Numbered from the stretch's first letter, positions 35,424 through 44,890 are shown. The stretch is DNA of 64,000 nucleotides from CAYMUR01 sp964393615 (GCA_964393615.1 CAYMUR010000002.1:92074-156073); one strand, 5' to 3'. Program-made: numbers and translations. The notes: generated by a model from the letters alone, not told the origin.

Positions 35424-36545
35424 GTGATTTTGCAAAACGACCTTACTGCTGGTTATGTACAGTATCAACCGCTGATTGCCGAGGCCATGGATCGGGTGGC
35501 GCAAAGTGGCTGGTACATTCTGGGACGAGAAGTTGAGCGATTTGAGTTTGAATTCTCGAAGTACGTGGGAGTCTCACACGGAGTGGGTGTGGCGTCCGGT
35601 ACGGATGCGATCGAGGTAGCATTGCGCGCTTGTCGTGTCGGTCCAGGGGATTTGGTGTTTACGGTTTCGCAGACTGCAGTGGCTACTGTTGCGGCGATAG
35701 AGCGTGCCGGCGCGACGGTGGCTTTGGTGGACGTTGATCCCAAAACGTACACGATGTCGCCCGAGAGTCTTGAATTTGCTATCGATAAATTACCAGGCGA
35801 TGCACCTCGACCCAAGGCGATCGTACCGGTGCACCTTTACGGACAGTTGGCGGATATGCCAGCGATTTGCGACATTGCCCAACGGAAAGGTTTACAAGTA
35901 ATTGAAGATTGTGCCCAGGCGCATGGTGCGACATTGAACGGTCGCCGAGCCGGTAGTTGGGGTGTTGCTGCCTCGTTCAGCTTTTATCCGACCAAGAATC
36001 TTGGCGCATTAGGAGACGCAGGGGTCATGGTGAGTGATGACCACGCCTTGGTTGAAGCGGCCCGCCAACAGCGTCAATATGGCTGGGGGGAACAGCGCAT
36101 CAGCCAATTGGTGGGTATTAATTCCCGCCTGGACGAGTTGCAGGCGGCGATTCTGGTAGAAAAACTTGCATTCCTCGACCAGGATAATGCCCGCCGTCGC
36201 GAGATTGGTGCCCAGTACGATGCGGCTTTGGATACGACAGACATTCAAATTCCAGAGCGGCGCGATGGTGTACTTCATGTCTTTCACCAGTATGTCATCC
36301 AAAGTGAAAGCCGGAATGCGTTAGGTGAATTTCTTGCGGAACAGGGTATTGGGACATCTATCCATTATCCACAGGCGGTCCATCAGCAGCCCGCTTACAA
36401 GGATCGCTTGATCGGCAGGGAATATTTGCCTGTGACAGAACGGATGGTTTCCCGGATTCTCAGTTTGCCGATGTATCCGCAATTGACGAATGACCAGATG
36501 GTTATGATCTGCAACGTCTTGCAGGAATGGTCCTCGTCCAAATAA
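35424..36545 (+). CDS. DegT/DnrJ/EryC1/StrS-type sugar aminotransferase
   Basis: 373 residues from GTG 35424; no ATG fits upstream and the ribosome-binding site is weak, so the start is not firm. Family signs: SGWYILGREVERFEFEFSKY, GVASGTDAIEVALRA, VPVHLYGQLADM, and the PLP Lys191 in FSFYPTKNLGALGDAG. The C-terminal GIGTSIHYPQAVHQQPAY is typical. These enzymes make amino sugars by transamination of 3- or 4-keto-sugar nucleotides, such as the product of the epimerase/dehydratase gene just upstream (59 nt). I infer a role in making an amino sugar for the surface glycan of this cluster. Confidence 0.92.
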   Translation: MILQNDLTAGYVQYQPLIAEAMDRVAQSGWYILGREVERFEFEFSKYVGVSHGVGVASGTDAIEVALRACRVGPGDLVFTVSQTAVATVAAIERAGATVALVDVDPKTYTMSPESLEFAIDKLPGDAPRPKAIVPVHLYGQLADMPAICDIAQRKGLQVIEDCAQAHGATLNGRRAGSWGVAASFSFYPTKNLGALGDAGVMVSDDHALVEAARQQRQYGWGEQRISQLVGINSRLDELQAAILVEKLAFLDQDNARRREIGAQYDAALDTTDIQIPERRDGVLHVFHQYVIQSESRNALGEFLAEQGIGTSIHYPQAVHQQPAYKDRLIGREYLPVTERMVSRILSLPMYPQLTNDQMVMICNVLQEWSSSK

Positions 36546-36653
36546 TGGTCAATCCAGTGACGATTTGCTGTGGCCACTGACTTCCAAGGACGGTACTGAG
36601 CAGTATACTTGACGGTACTGCATTCAGAATATCTGTCGTATAGGAGACCCGCT

Positions 36654-37934
36654 ATGCTACAACCAAAATCAGATAGACGGCGATTTTTAAAAACAGCGGC
36701 CGGTGCCAGTACGCTGTTTGCTGTTCCCCAGATCATTCCGTCAAGTGCATTGGGCAAAGGTGGCGTTGTGGCACCCAGTGAGCGGATTGTAATGGGTAGT
36801 ATTGGCATTGGAAATCGTGGAACTTACGACTTGGGTTGTTTTTTGGATGAACCCGATGTGCAAGTCGTGGCGGTTTGTGATGTCAAAGCAGTACGTCGAA
36901 AAGCTGCCAAAGCGTTGGCAGACAAGCGATATGAAAACCAGGATTGCATGACCTATCGTGACTTGAGAGATTTGCTGGCACGTCAGGACCTCGATGCAGT
37001 GCTGATTGCGACTGGTCCAAACTGGCATGCGACGGCGGCCTCACTAGCTGCCCGGGCTGGCAAGGATGTCTATTGTGAAAAACCGTGTACCAAAAACATT
37101 TCACAAAGTCTTGCCTTGGCAGAAATTTTTCGACGTACGGGACGTATTTTACAAGCCGGTACACAGCGCCGGAATCTGCCGCATTTTGAATTTGCCTGCA
37201 AACTGGCCCTACAGGGTCGTCTGGGAACGTTAAGAAAGGTCCATGCGCATCCCGCGGGTATGAAGACTGTCAGCAGTGGTTGGTTGCCCGCTGAAACCGA
37301 ACCACATGCAGCAGAAATTGATTGGGATCTTTACCTGGGACCTGCTGCTTGGCGCCCTTTTAACAAAGCACATCTGGATGGCTTTAATTTTGAAAAAGGA
37401 GGAGGTATGGTCGGTGGCGGTGTACTCGAATGGGGTTCGCACTGTGTCGATCTTTGCCAGTGGGCAGCGGGAGCCGATCGCACGGCGCCAGTGGAATACT
37501 TTCCTCCGCAAAATGGTGAAGTTGTGGCGCGGTATGCGGACGGGGTGCAATTGGTGATTCGTGAAAAAGGCTGGATGCCACTCGGGTCATGTCCCGTTCG
37601 ATTTGAAGGTGACGATGGTTGGGTAGAAACGGGGGATAGTGGAAAATTCGTGCTCAGCAGCCCCGAACTTTTAGCAGGACGACAAGTGGCAGAGATTGGT
37701 GGATATCCGGCGACGTTCCATGTGCGGGACTTTCTGAACTCAGTCAAGACGCGCCGCCCGCCCCGCGCCAACGCAGAGGTGGCTTGTTTTGGACACATCG
37801 CTTGCCATGCGGCCAACATTGCGATATTTTTAGACCGAAAAGTTTCCTACGATCCGCTGAAACATGAATTTCTTGGAGACGATGAGGCAAATCGTTTGCG
37901 GTCAGAAGCGTTGCGGTCCCCTTGGAGAATTTAG
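36654..37934 (+). CDS. Tat-exported Gfo/Idh/MocA family oxidoreductase (second copy)
   Basis: 426 residues from ATG 36654, with AGGAG 8 nt upstream; the frame also opens 45 nt earlier but without such a site. Tat signal SDRRRFLKTAAGAST (Arg8-Arg10). The fold shows MGSIGIGNRGTYDLG, CEKPCTKNISQSLALAEIF and WDLYLGPAAWRPF, the planctomycete secreted type. It is only distantly like the copy at 28634, so substrates may differ. It follows the aminotransferase gene by about 108 nt and may be read with the HEAT-repeat gene, whose start is 38 nt past its stop. The role in sugar oxidation is inferred from the family. Confidence 0.92.
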   Translation: MLQPKSDRRRFLKTAAGASTLFAVPQIIPSSALGKGGVVAPSERIVMGSIGIGNRGTYDLGCFLDEPDVQVVAVCDVKAVRRKAAKALADKRYENQDCMTYRDLRDLLARQDLDAVLIATGPNWHATAASLAARAGKDVYCEKPCTKNISQSLALAEIFRRTGRILQAGTQRRNLPHFEFACKLALQGRLGTLRKVHAHPAGMKTVSSGWLPAETEPHAAEIDWDLYLGPAAWRPFNKAHLDGFNFEKGGGMVGGGVLEWGSHCVDLCQWAAGADRTAPVEYFPPQNGEVVARYADGVQLVIREKGWMPLGSCPVRFEGDDGWVETGDSGKFVLSSPELLAGRQVAEIGGYPATFHVRDFLNSVKTRRPPRANAEVACFGHIACHAANIAIFLDRKVSYDPLKHEFLGDDEANRLRSEALRSPWRI

Positions 37935-37972
37935 GAAAAGGATCGTACCTCATCGACTACGGGAGTAAAAGC

Positions 37973-40108
37973 ATGGTCATGTTAAAAAGATGGATTTCCT
38001 CGGTTGTGGTGATCGGTGGATTGTTTGGAACGGGTGCTCCACTGGGTGCACAGGACCAAGGCAATGCTGTCATCGAGAACTCGTTGATAGAGATTCTTCG
38101 ATCAGATGCACCGCAGCAGGAAAAGGCGATTACCTGTAAGCGTTTGGCGATTCACGGGACAAAAGACGCAGTGGGGGTCCTGCAACCGTTGTTGGCCGAT
38201 CCAGAAATCGCTTCATGGGCGCGAATTGCATTGGAAGCCATTCCAGATTCTGCCGCTGATGAAGCGTTACGACAAATGTTAGTTCAAGTCCAAGGTCGTC
38301 TGCGAATTGGCATCATCCATTCGCTAGGTGTGCGGCGTGATGCCGCTGCCGTTGAGAGTCTGGCGCAGGAACTGCAGGACGCGCACACGGAGATTGCCTC
38401 TGCTGCGGCAATAGCATTGGGGAAGATTGGTGGTCCGGCTGCCAGCGAGGTACTTGCACGGGCGTTAGTCGATGTGCCGAACCCGGTCCGTTCTGCCGTT
38501 GCCGAGGGTTGTGTTTTATGTGCTGAACAATGGTTGGCACAAGGTGCGTCTGAATATGCAGTCGATTTGTACGACAAGGTACGCCAAGCCGATGTACCGC
38601 GACAGCGCGTCATCGAAGCAACCCGCGGTGCAATTCTTGCCCGAGGTGAAGCTGGAATTCCGTTACTGGTAAAACAACTGCAATCTCAAGACAAGCGGAT
38701 GTTTTATTTGGGACTACAAACGGTGCGCGAGATTTCTGGGCCAACGGTAACGGCTGCCTTGGTGCACGTGTTGGAGCAAGCCATTGCTGAACGACAGTCA
38801 AAATTGTTGCTTGCGCTGGCAGAACGTAATGATGCGACCGTATTGCCCGCTGTACGGAGGATGGTACACAGTACAGAATCCTCCGTTCGTACAGTGGCAG
38901 TTGAAGTGCTTGGCGAGGTAGGAGATTCCAGTTGTATTTCGGACCTTGTTACCATAGCACAAACCGACGACCCGGAATTATACCAGGTGGTACAGGTTGC
39001 CTTACAGCATTTGTCGGGCGAGCGTGTTGACGAGGAAATTATCAACCGATTACGTGTTACGCACGGCAAAGACCGGCTGGTTTTAATTCATGCTGTTGCG
39101 GCGCGACGTATCGCAGCTGTGTCCGAGTTACTCAAACTGGCGGATGATCCGGATACTACCATTCGTCAAGCGGCCCTGTCCGCGCTCGGCGAGACCATTT
39201 CTCCTGACCATTTACCAGCTCTTATTTCCCGCGTGGTAACCCCTACAGAAAAATATGAGGCGGACAATAAGGTCGCGCGTCAGGCGCTTCTGGCGGCCTG
39301 TATTCGGATGCCGGACCAGGATAAATGTGTCCAGCAACTTGTGTCTGCGATGGGAGGGAGTGACCTGTCGCACCAGTCTGCCGTACTGGAAATTATTGGC
39401 AGCGTGGGTGGAAAACGCGCCTTGCAGGCCATGTCCACTGCAGCCTTTGGAGAGCAACCAGAATTGCAGGATATAGCCAGTCGATTATTAGGCAAGTGGC
39501 TGACGGTGGAGGCAGCGCCTGTTCTCTTGCGACTGGCGGAGAGTAACGTTGCTAACAAGTATCGAACGCGCGGGTTGCGTGGCTATATTCGTATTGTACG
39601 CCAGTTTCCTTTGACGGATGTTGTCCGTGTCCAGATGTGTGCTGATGCCTTACGGGTCGCTGAACGCGATGCGGAACGCGATTTGATCTTGCAGGTTCTG
39701 AAACGGTATCCCAATCTCGAATCCCTTCGGCTGGCTGTCGAAATGACCAAGCGTGACGCTCAACGGATATCGGCAACGCATGTTTGCTTGTTCATGGCAC
39801 AAAAAATTGGTTTGGATTCCGAACCAACACGAAGTCTTCTGAAACAAATCGGTCATTCACCGGTTGATGTTCAAATTGTCAAGGCGGAGTATGGTGACCG
39901 GGAGCAGGTGGTGGATGTCACGGCATTCCTTGCAGAATACGTGCATGAACTTCGACTTGTGAATTTACCGCATAAAACGTACAACGAAAATTTTGGCGAT
40001 CCAGTGCCAGGTGTAAAAAAACAATTGAAGGTGGTTTATCGGATCGATGGTGAATTGGCCAACGCATCGTTTAACGAGGATGCCATGGTCCTGTTGCCAT
40101 TGCCGTAA
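37973..40108 (+). CDS. Exported HEAT-repeat protein
   Basis: 711 residues from ATG 37973, chosen for GGGAG 7 nt upstream and the signal peptide that begins there (MVMLKRWISSVVVIGGLFGTGAPLGAQ); the earlier in-frame TTG 37922 would overlap the Gfo/Idh gene. Most of the protein is alpha-helical HEAT-like repeats (for example IASAAAIALGKIGGPAASEV and VRTVAVEVLGEVGDSSCIS). The last 70 residues form a beta-rich domain (VVDVTAFLAEYV, FGDPVPGVKKQLKVVYRIDG), a tail I have seen at the end of other planctomycete secreted proteins but cannot name with certainty. It is likely a periplasmic scaffold; the partner is unknown. It is transcribed with or just after the Gfo/Idh gene. Confidence 0.85.
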   Translation: MVMLKRWISSVVVIGGLFGTGAPLGAQDQGNAVIENSLIEILRSDAPQQEKAITCKRLAIHGTKDAVGVLQPLLADPEIASWARIALEAIPDSAADEALRQMLVQVQGRLRIGIIHSLGVRRDAAAVESLAQELQDAHTEIASAAAIALGKIGGPAASEVLARALVDVPNPVRSAVAEGCVLCAEQWLAQGASEYAVDLYDKVRQADVPRQRVIEATRGAILARGEAGIPLLVKQLQSQDKRMFYLGLQTVREISGPTVTAALVHVLEQAIAERQSKLLLALAERNDATVLPAVRRMVHSTESSVRTVAVEVLGEVGDSSCISDLVTIAQTDDPELYQVVQVALQHLSGERVDEEIINRLRVTHGKDRLVLIHAVAARRIAAVSELLKLADDPDTTIRQAALSALGETISPDHLPALISRVVTPTEKYEADNKVARQALLAACIRMPDQDKCVQQLVSAMGGSDLSHQSAVLEIIGSVGGKRALQAMSTAAFGEQPELQDIASRLLGKWLTVEAAPVLLRLAESNVANKYRTRGLRGYIRIVRQFPLTDVVRVQMCADALRVAERDAERDLILQVLKRYPNLESLRLAVEMTKRDAQRISATHVCLFMAQKIGLDSEPTRSLLKQIGHSPVDVQIVKAEYGDREQVVDVTAFLAEYVHELRLVNLPHKTYNENFGDPVPGVKKQLKVVYRIDGELANASFNEDAMVLLPLP

Positions 40109-40139
40109 AAATGGTCTGCAAGAAGAACTGGTCCAGATG

Positions 40140-42302
40140 TCATAAGCGGGGAATCTGTTGTTGCAGAATCTCCAACCGGTGTTTTTGATCACCCGAAAAC
40201 AACGGTAACGATTGGAGAATCAGTTCATTCGCTTCCTGCCAGCGTTTTGTTTCTTGCAAGGTGATAGCAAGGTTTACGCGGGCCCGGAAACTTTTGTCTG
40301 GCGGTGCGATCGCGATCGCTTGGCGATAGTGATCGATCGCTTTTGTGAACCGTTGACGTGAACGATATCCGTTTGCCAAGTTAAAGTGTGCATCGCAATG
40401 CTGCGGGTCAACTTCTAAGGCTTTAAAAAACATTTCGAAGGCCGCGTCATATTGTTTGTTGTGCTGCAACGCCACTCCCAGATTATTGTAAGCAGCTGGA
40501 TAGTTAGGATCGGCAGCGACAGCTAGCTGGTACTGAACGATGGCTTGCTGGTTACGTTTCTGCTGTTGGTAGATAACCCCCAGGTTAAACAGCGTTTCAG
40601 GATGATCTGGTTGAAGGTCGAGTCCTCGTTGAAGTGTACGGATCGCTTCGGCTGTTCGATTCAGTGCATTCAACGCCACTCCAAAATTGGTATAGGCCTC
40701 GATGAAATGCGAATCGGCTTGGATGGCTTGTTTATAATGTGCAATCGCTTTTTGGAATTCGCCGCGGTCCTGGTACATGACTCCTAAATCACTGTGTGCT
40801 TCGGAAAAATCGGGTTTTTTGTCGATCGCTTGTTTGTAATGTTCAATGGCTTCCTGGCTTCGTCCCTGCCTCCGCAACTCATCTGCCAGCTTGTCATGCA
40901 TCGAATAATTGTTTTCTGTCACATTGACCGCGTGTCGAAATAGAGATTCGCTATTTTCCCAGACAGACACTTGTTGTCGGGCGACGAGTGAAAAGACAAT
41001 GCAGCCGATGACGGCAATCATTGTCCCCACAGCTTTGCTTAAGAAGTTACGCTGCACAATTTCGTCGAGTCCCCAGGCTATGCCAATAAACAATCCCACG
41101 ATTGGGACATACATGTAACGATCTGCCATAGAATGTTCACCGATCTGCACGACGCCAATGACCGGCACCAGTGTGCCGAGAAACCATAGCCAACCTACGG
41201 TTAAATAACGACGGCGCTGCCAGGCGTAAACGGCGACGGTTAACGTGACGAGTAATCCCAGGGCTGCTACGGTTTGGACAGCAGACCACATGCCGGGATA
41301 ATTGGGATAAAGCACGGCCAGATTGGTTGGCCAGCAAGTTTTGGAAAGATACCGGACGTATGCCAGCACAATGGTTGCGAAACGGTGATCCAGGGGGACC
41401 GACCCCACGGCACCTCCACCTTTTTGTACAAAATAGGTTACCCAGGACGACAACAAGACCAGCAGCAACATTGGTAGTTTTTCGACGACTAACCAGCCGA
41501 GGCTGACTGGGGGCGTGTTGGCATCTGCTTTGGCCACCGATCGTGACAGTACAGGAATGGTCCTGTTTCTTTTTCTTTTCTGCCTGCCACTTCGCTTGTT
41601 CCGCTTTTTGTCATTACCGCTCAGGCCAGGCGACAACGAAGTGGGTTCCTGGCCGTTTGCCTTGTCTCGATGGTTAGGGAGTATGGTACCTAGCGAAAAT
41701 CGACGTAAAGGCCAGTAGTCCAACAGCAATAACAAAAAAGGCGCTGTTACCAGCATCGGTTTGGACATCAATCCGGCAGCTAATAGCAGGCAAGAAATAC
41801 CATAGTAAAAAAATTTGTGGTGGTGAACGTATGCCACGTAGGACAGCATCGAACCCAGCCAAAACAGGGTGCTCAATACATCTTTTCTTTCGGAGATCCA
41901 GGCGACAGATTCTACGTGCAGCGGATGTATGGCAAATAAAGTGGCAACCAGTAAGGCACGCCAAAAAGTGTTGGTCATTTGTTGCAGTACCAGAAACAGC
42001 AGCCAGCTGTTGATGATATGTAACCCGACATTCACCAAGTGGAAATAGCCGGGTCTTTCATTGCCAAATACTTGGCAGTCGAACATGTGTGACATCCAAG
42101 TGAGCGGGTGCCAATTTGCCTGTTCATTGGTAGTCCATGCCCAGTTTAGAGAATCACTGGTCCATCCTGACTGGACCATTTTATTTTCACCCACATACGC
42201 GAAGTCGTCGTATTGCACATAACCATAATGTGCGACTGAGTGATACACGCAATAGCCGACAGTGGCTAGAAACAAACCGACCAGAATTGTGCGTATAAGC
42301 AT
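40140..42302 (-). CDS. TMTC-like polytopic membrane protein with C-terminal TPR repeats
   Basis: 720 residues from ATG 42302. The N-terminal part has many hydrophobic helices (about ten up to residue 440) and the acidic loop YVQYDDFAYV followed by WHPLTWMSHMFD, an arrangement typical of GT-C fold transferases such as TMTC and PMT-like proteins. A very basic loop lies near residue 255. Seven or so TPR units follow (for example AIEHYKQAIDKKPDFSEAHS, AIAHYKQAIQADSHFIEAYT). Such proteins transfer sugars from lipid-linked donors in eukaryotes; for bacteria the activity is mostly unproven. It lies opposite the glycan genes but is on the other strand, so I infer a link only loosely. Confidence 0.85.
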   Translation of the reverse strand: MLIRTILVGLFLATVGYCVYHSVAHYGYVQYDDFAYVGENKMVQSGWTSDSLNWAWTTNEQANWHPLTWMSHMFDCQVFGNERPGYFHLVNVGLHIINSWLLFLVLQQMTNTFWRALLVATLFAIHPLHVESVAWISERKDVLSTLFWLGSMLSYVAYVHHHKFFYYGISCLLLAAGLMSKPMLVTAPFLLLLLDYWPLRRFSLGTILPNHRDKANGQEPTSLSPGLSGNDKKRNKRSGRQKRKRNRTIPVLSRSVAKADANTPPVSLGWLVVEKLPMLLLVLLSSWVTYFVQKGGGAVGSVPLDHRFATIVLAYVRYLSKTCWPTNLAVLYPNYPGMWSAVQTVAALGLLVTLTVAVYAWQRRRYLTVGWLWFLGTLVPVIGVVQIGEHSMADRYMYVPIVGLFIGIAWGLDEIVQRNFLSKAVGTMIAVIGCIVFSLVARQQVSVWENSESLFRHAVNVTENNYSMHDKLADELRRQGRSQEAIEHYKQAIDKKPDFSEAHSDLGVMYQDRGEFQKAIAHYKQAIQADSHFIEAYTNFGVALNALNRTAEAIRTLQRGLDLQPDHPETLFNLGVIYQQQKRNQQAIVQYQLAVAADPNYPAAYNNLGVALQHNKQYDAAFEMFFKALEVDPQHCDAHFNLANGYRSRQRFTKAIDHYRQAIAIAPPDKSFRARVNLAITLQETKRWQEANELILQSLPLFSGDQKHRLEILQQQIPRL

Positions 42303-42634
42303 GCTGACGACTCCGACTGGATGGCGGGTATACCTTTCAACTATCGTTTTTCAACAGTTGCCAGGCAGCGGGAGGCTTTGACACAAGGTGAATGTTCACA
42401 ATGGTAATTGGCACGAATCGGTAATCTAAAAGGTGCAACATGATTTTCTGACATGGAAGTGCTACAGGCTTGGAGAACCATGAAGCAGACTCCAGATTCA
42501 CGTGGATAAATTATAGCCAAAATCATTGATCTTGGCAGTCAAGCTGCACGACGATGGTTGGCTTGCTCGAGCATCGAAAGTGATTGGATCCTCGAGGTTT
42601 CGGCGCCCCTGTCAATCAGTGATCCCAGCAAGTT

Positions 42635-42668
42635 GTTCAAATTGGGGGCCATATGCGGAGATTTGAAC
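42635..42668. promoter_or_regulatory. 8-bp inverted repeat upstream of AOR gene
   Basis: GTTCAAAT (42635-42642) and its complement ATTTGAAC (42661-42668) flank an 18-nt spacer, about 90-120 nt upstream of the AOR start, with a TATACT just downstream (42674). The form suits a regulator-binding site near a promoter; nothing tells which regulator. Confidence 0.3.
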
Positions 42669-42698
42669 TTTGGTATACTGAGCCGTATCTTTCATTTT

Positions 42699-42730
42699 TT
42701 AGAGCGCCCAATCATTAGAGCGCCCAATAA
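42699..42730. repeat. 16-bp tandem duplication, two copies
   Basis: Units 42699-42714 and 42715-42730 start TTAGAGCGCCCAAT and differ at one base of 16. It lies in the leader of the AOR gene, about 27 nt upstream of its start. Confidence 0.9.
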
Positions 42731-42757
42731 CTTGTTGGGGAGTTATAGGAGAAACAT

Positions 42758-44608
42758 ATGTCGGCCGGGAATGGAAACGGCAGTTCTGCTGCCAAATCGT
42801 ATTCTGACTTTCAGTTTCAGCGTTTCCATTTAGAGCTCACTTCTGGAAGTGTTACTTCGGAGACGATTGACTGCGAAGATTACGAGGATGTTTTTGGTGG
42901 GATTGCGCGCGGGTTTAAGTATTTGCAGAACAAGTCGGTCGATGATGCCTATGACCCACAGGCATCGTTGGTGATGAATCTTGGCTTGTTGAGCGGCACC
43001 GATTTTATGACAGGTCTGCGAACTTATTTTCTGGCCTATTCACCGCTAAAACAATCGCGTGCCGGAAAACCTTCGGCCATGTGGTCCGCAGGCAGTGGAA
43101 AGTTTGGTACGAAGTTACGGTACCTGGGCGTCGATGAAGTTATCATGACAGGCAGTTGTGCTCGTCCTACACTGCTTCGTATTCACTCTGGCAGCGAAGA
43201 GGGGTTACCTCAGTTTGAATTTCTTGACGCTTCGGACCTAGTTGGTTTGTTGATTAATGACAAAATACAACAATTGCACAAGCGATTTCCGGATGCACAC
43301 TTTGCCGTGATTGGACCAGCGGGGGAAAATTATCGCCAGGTGCGGTATGCGGCGGTTGGGTTGTCGACCGAGAACCAGCTGAAAAGTGGAGATCCCAAGG
43401 CGCGTTATTGTGGTCGTGGTGGAATGGGCGGTATGTTGGGATCCAAGAATGTGTTGGCGATCGTTGCCGACACTCCTGACCACCGAGGTGGAAAGTTACA
43501 TCCCGCGATCAAGGAACTGAATCTGGAAATTGCCAGGGGCGAAGGCAGCCGGCGATTTCGTGACGAGAAAAAGAACAATGGTGGCGGCGGAACCTGGGCG
43601 AATTACCAAGCGCTCAACCCGCTGCATGCTATGCCTGAAATGAATTTTGTGCCAACGGATGGTGATGCTTCCGACCAGCTTTACCGTCCAAACGTGGAAC
43701 AGGGGCCTTATGTTGTTAAGGATGAATCTTGTTTCCGTTGTGGCATCAGTTGCCACAAGAACGTTTACGATGAGAACGAAGAAGGAAAAGCGGGCCAATT
43801 CCGCGCCAAACTTGATTATGAACCGCTCAATCTGTTGGCATCGAATATTGGCATATTCGATGTCGATCAGGCAATGGAGCTGGTGGAACAGGTCGATAAT
43901 CTTGGCATGGATTCAATTTCATGTGGGACGACACTGTCATATGCGATGGAATATAACCGCCGCAATCCGGACTCGATGGTTGCAGGTGGGTTGTCGTACG
44001 GTGACTTTGAGAAGACTCGGGAAGCGATCGATTTGATTGGAACTGGCCAGCTTGAGCTATTAGGCCAGGGGACAATGAGGCTTTCCGAGGAACGAGATGC
44101 GACGGGTTACGCCATGCATTGCAAAGGCGTAGAGTTTCCGGCGTATTTGCCACAAACCAATCCTGGTTATCCCTGGGCCATTGCAGGGGGACACATGTCG
44201 ATGCGTACGATGTTCCTGTTGTTACTGGAGCGGGAAACGAGCCTGGATTATTGGGTGGATGCGATTACTGAAAAGGGTTGGATGACGTTGCGAGATGATT
44301 TTCTGGGAGCATGTAAGTTTGCTGGGATGACGAACGACCATATGTGTACAGCCATATCGGCGTTGGCCGACATTGACATGGGAGTTCCCGAACTCGAGCG
44401 TACCGTCCGTCGAACTTTTTTGCGAGGTATCCAATTAGAGCATGAAGTAGGTTTTACCGATGAAGACTATGATATGCCGGCCGAAGTCCATCTTGAATAC
44501 TCGCAGATTGAACTGCCCCATTTCAACACACGAGAATTTTTCACTCAACTGAAACAACGTGTTAACAGCCGGATCCAAGAGATGCTGGTTGAAGAAGGTC
44601 TGAACTAG
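42758..44608 (+). CDS. Aldehyde:ferredoxin oxidoreductase family tungsten enzyme
   Basis: 616 residues from ATG 42758, with AGGAG 7 nt upstream. AOR-family marks: the N-terminal DYEDVFGGIARGFKYL region, GTKLRYLGVDEVIMTGSC, RGGMGGMLGSKNVLAIV, and Cys ligands for a [4Fe-4S] cluster: C325-x2-C328-x3-C332 and a late Cys519 in FLGACKFAG. In the Pyrococcus enzyme the same four sit 199 residues apart (288 to 494 overall), close to the 194 here. Such enzymes carry a tungsten- or molybdenum-bis-pyranopterin and oxidise aldehydes to acids with a ferredoxin, or the reverse. The MoaD-like gene 6 nt downstream supports pterin-cofactor supply. The substrate is not evident. The DNA gives no signal peptide, so it is likely cytoplasmic. 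Confidence 0.93.
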   Translation: MSAGNGNGSSAAKSYSDFQFQRFHLELTSGSVTSETIDCEDYEDVFGGIARGFKYLQNKSVDDAYDPQASLVMNLGLLSGTDFMTGLRTYFLAYSPLKQSRAGKPSAMWSAGSGKFGTKLRYLGVDEVIMTGSCARPTLLRIHSGSEEGLPQFEFLDASDLVGLLINDKIQQLHKRFPDAHFAVIGPAGENYRQVRYAAVGLSTENQLKSGDPKARYCGRGGMGGMLGSKNVLAIVADTPDHRGGKLHPAIKELNLEIARGEGSRRFRDEKKNNGGGGTWANYQALNPLHAMPEMNFVPTDGDASDQLYRPNVEQGPYVVKDESCFRCGISCHKNVYDENEEGKAGQFRAKLDYEPLNLLASNIGIFDVDQAMELVEQVDNLGMDSISCGTTLSYAMEYNRRNPDSMVAGGLSYGDFEKTREAIDLIGTGQLELLGQGTMRLSEERDATGYAMHCKGVEFPAYLPQTNPGYPWAIAGGHMSMRTMFLLLLERETSLDYWVDAITEKGWMTLRDDFLGACKFAGMTNDHMCTAISALADIDMGVPELERTVRRTFLRGIQLEHEVGFTDEDYDMPAEVHLEYSQIELPHFNTREFFTQLKQRVNSRIQEMLVEEGLN

Positions 44609-44614
44609 CAGACG

Positions 44615-44890
44615 ATGCTTGTTGTTTTAAAAATACCTTCGCGACTCACACGCTATACGGGTGGACAGCAGTCCTTGGAGTTGTCTGCCATGACTATGAA
44701 CGGTCTTCTGGAACAGATTTGTGAAACTCATCCTGAGGTTCGATCACGGTTGCTCGATGGCGCAGGGCGGTTATATCCCTACTTGGCGGTTATTTACAAC
44801 CAGCAGCAATTAAATTGTGATGAACTGGATGGCCTTGCGTTGTGTGCTGGTGACCGAGTGGAGATTGTGACTCTGGCGAGTGGTGGCTAA
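44615..44890 (+). CDS. MoaD/ThiS-family sulfur carrier protein
   Basis: 91 residues, starting 6 nt after the AOR stop. The protein ends VEIVTLASGG: the C-terminal Gly-Gly of sulfur carriers (the thiocarboxylate site) is right at the end with nothing to trim off. The fold pattern (LVVLKIPSRLTRYTGG at the start, AGDRVEIVT near the end) fits the beta-grasp family. In molybdopterin synthesis MoaD supplies sulfur to the dithiolene. The pairing with AOR suggests a dedicated carrier for its tungsto/molybdo-pterin. Whether it pairs with a general MoaE or a special one cannot be told here. Confidence 0.9.
   Translation: MLVVLKIPSRLTRYTGGQQSLELSAMTMNGLLEQICETHPEVRSRLLDGAGRLYPYLAVIYNQQQLNCDELDGLALCAGDRVEIVTLASGG

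Larger units (their letters stand above)
42303..42757. other. Divergent upstream region of the AOR gene
   Basis: 455 nt between the divergent TMTC-like and AOR genes. It holds an inverted repeat at 42635-42668 and the 16-bp duplication at 42699-42730, and ends in a clear AGGAG site for the AOR gene. Open frames in it have no recognisable content. Confidence 0.5.

Noticed and set aside
37331..37819. Minus-strand open frame of 162 codons inside the second Gfo/Idh/MocA gene
   Set aside because: Antisense to a clear oxidoreductase, with no recognisable domain.
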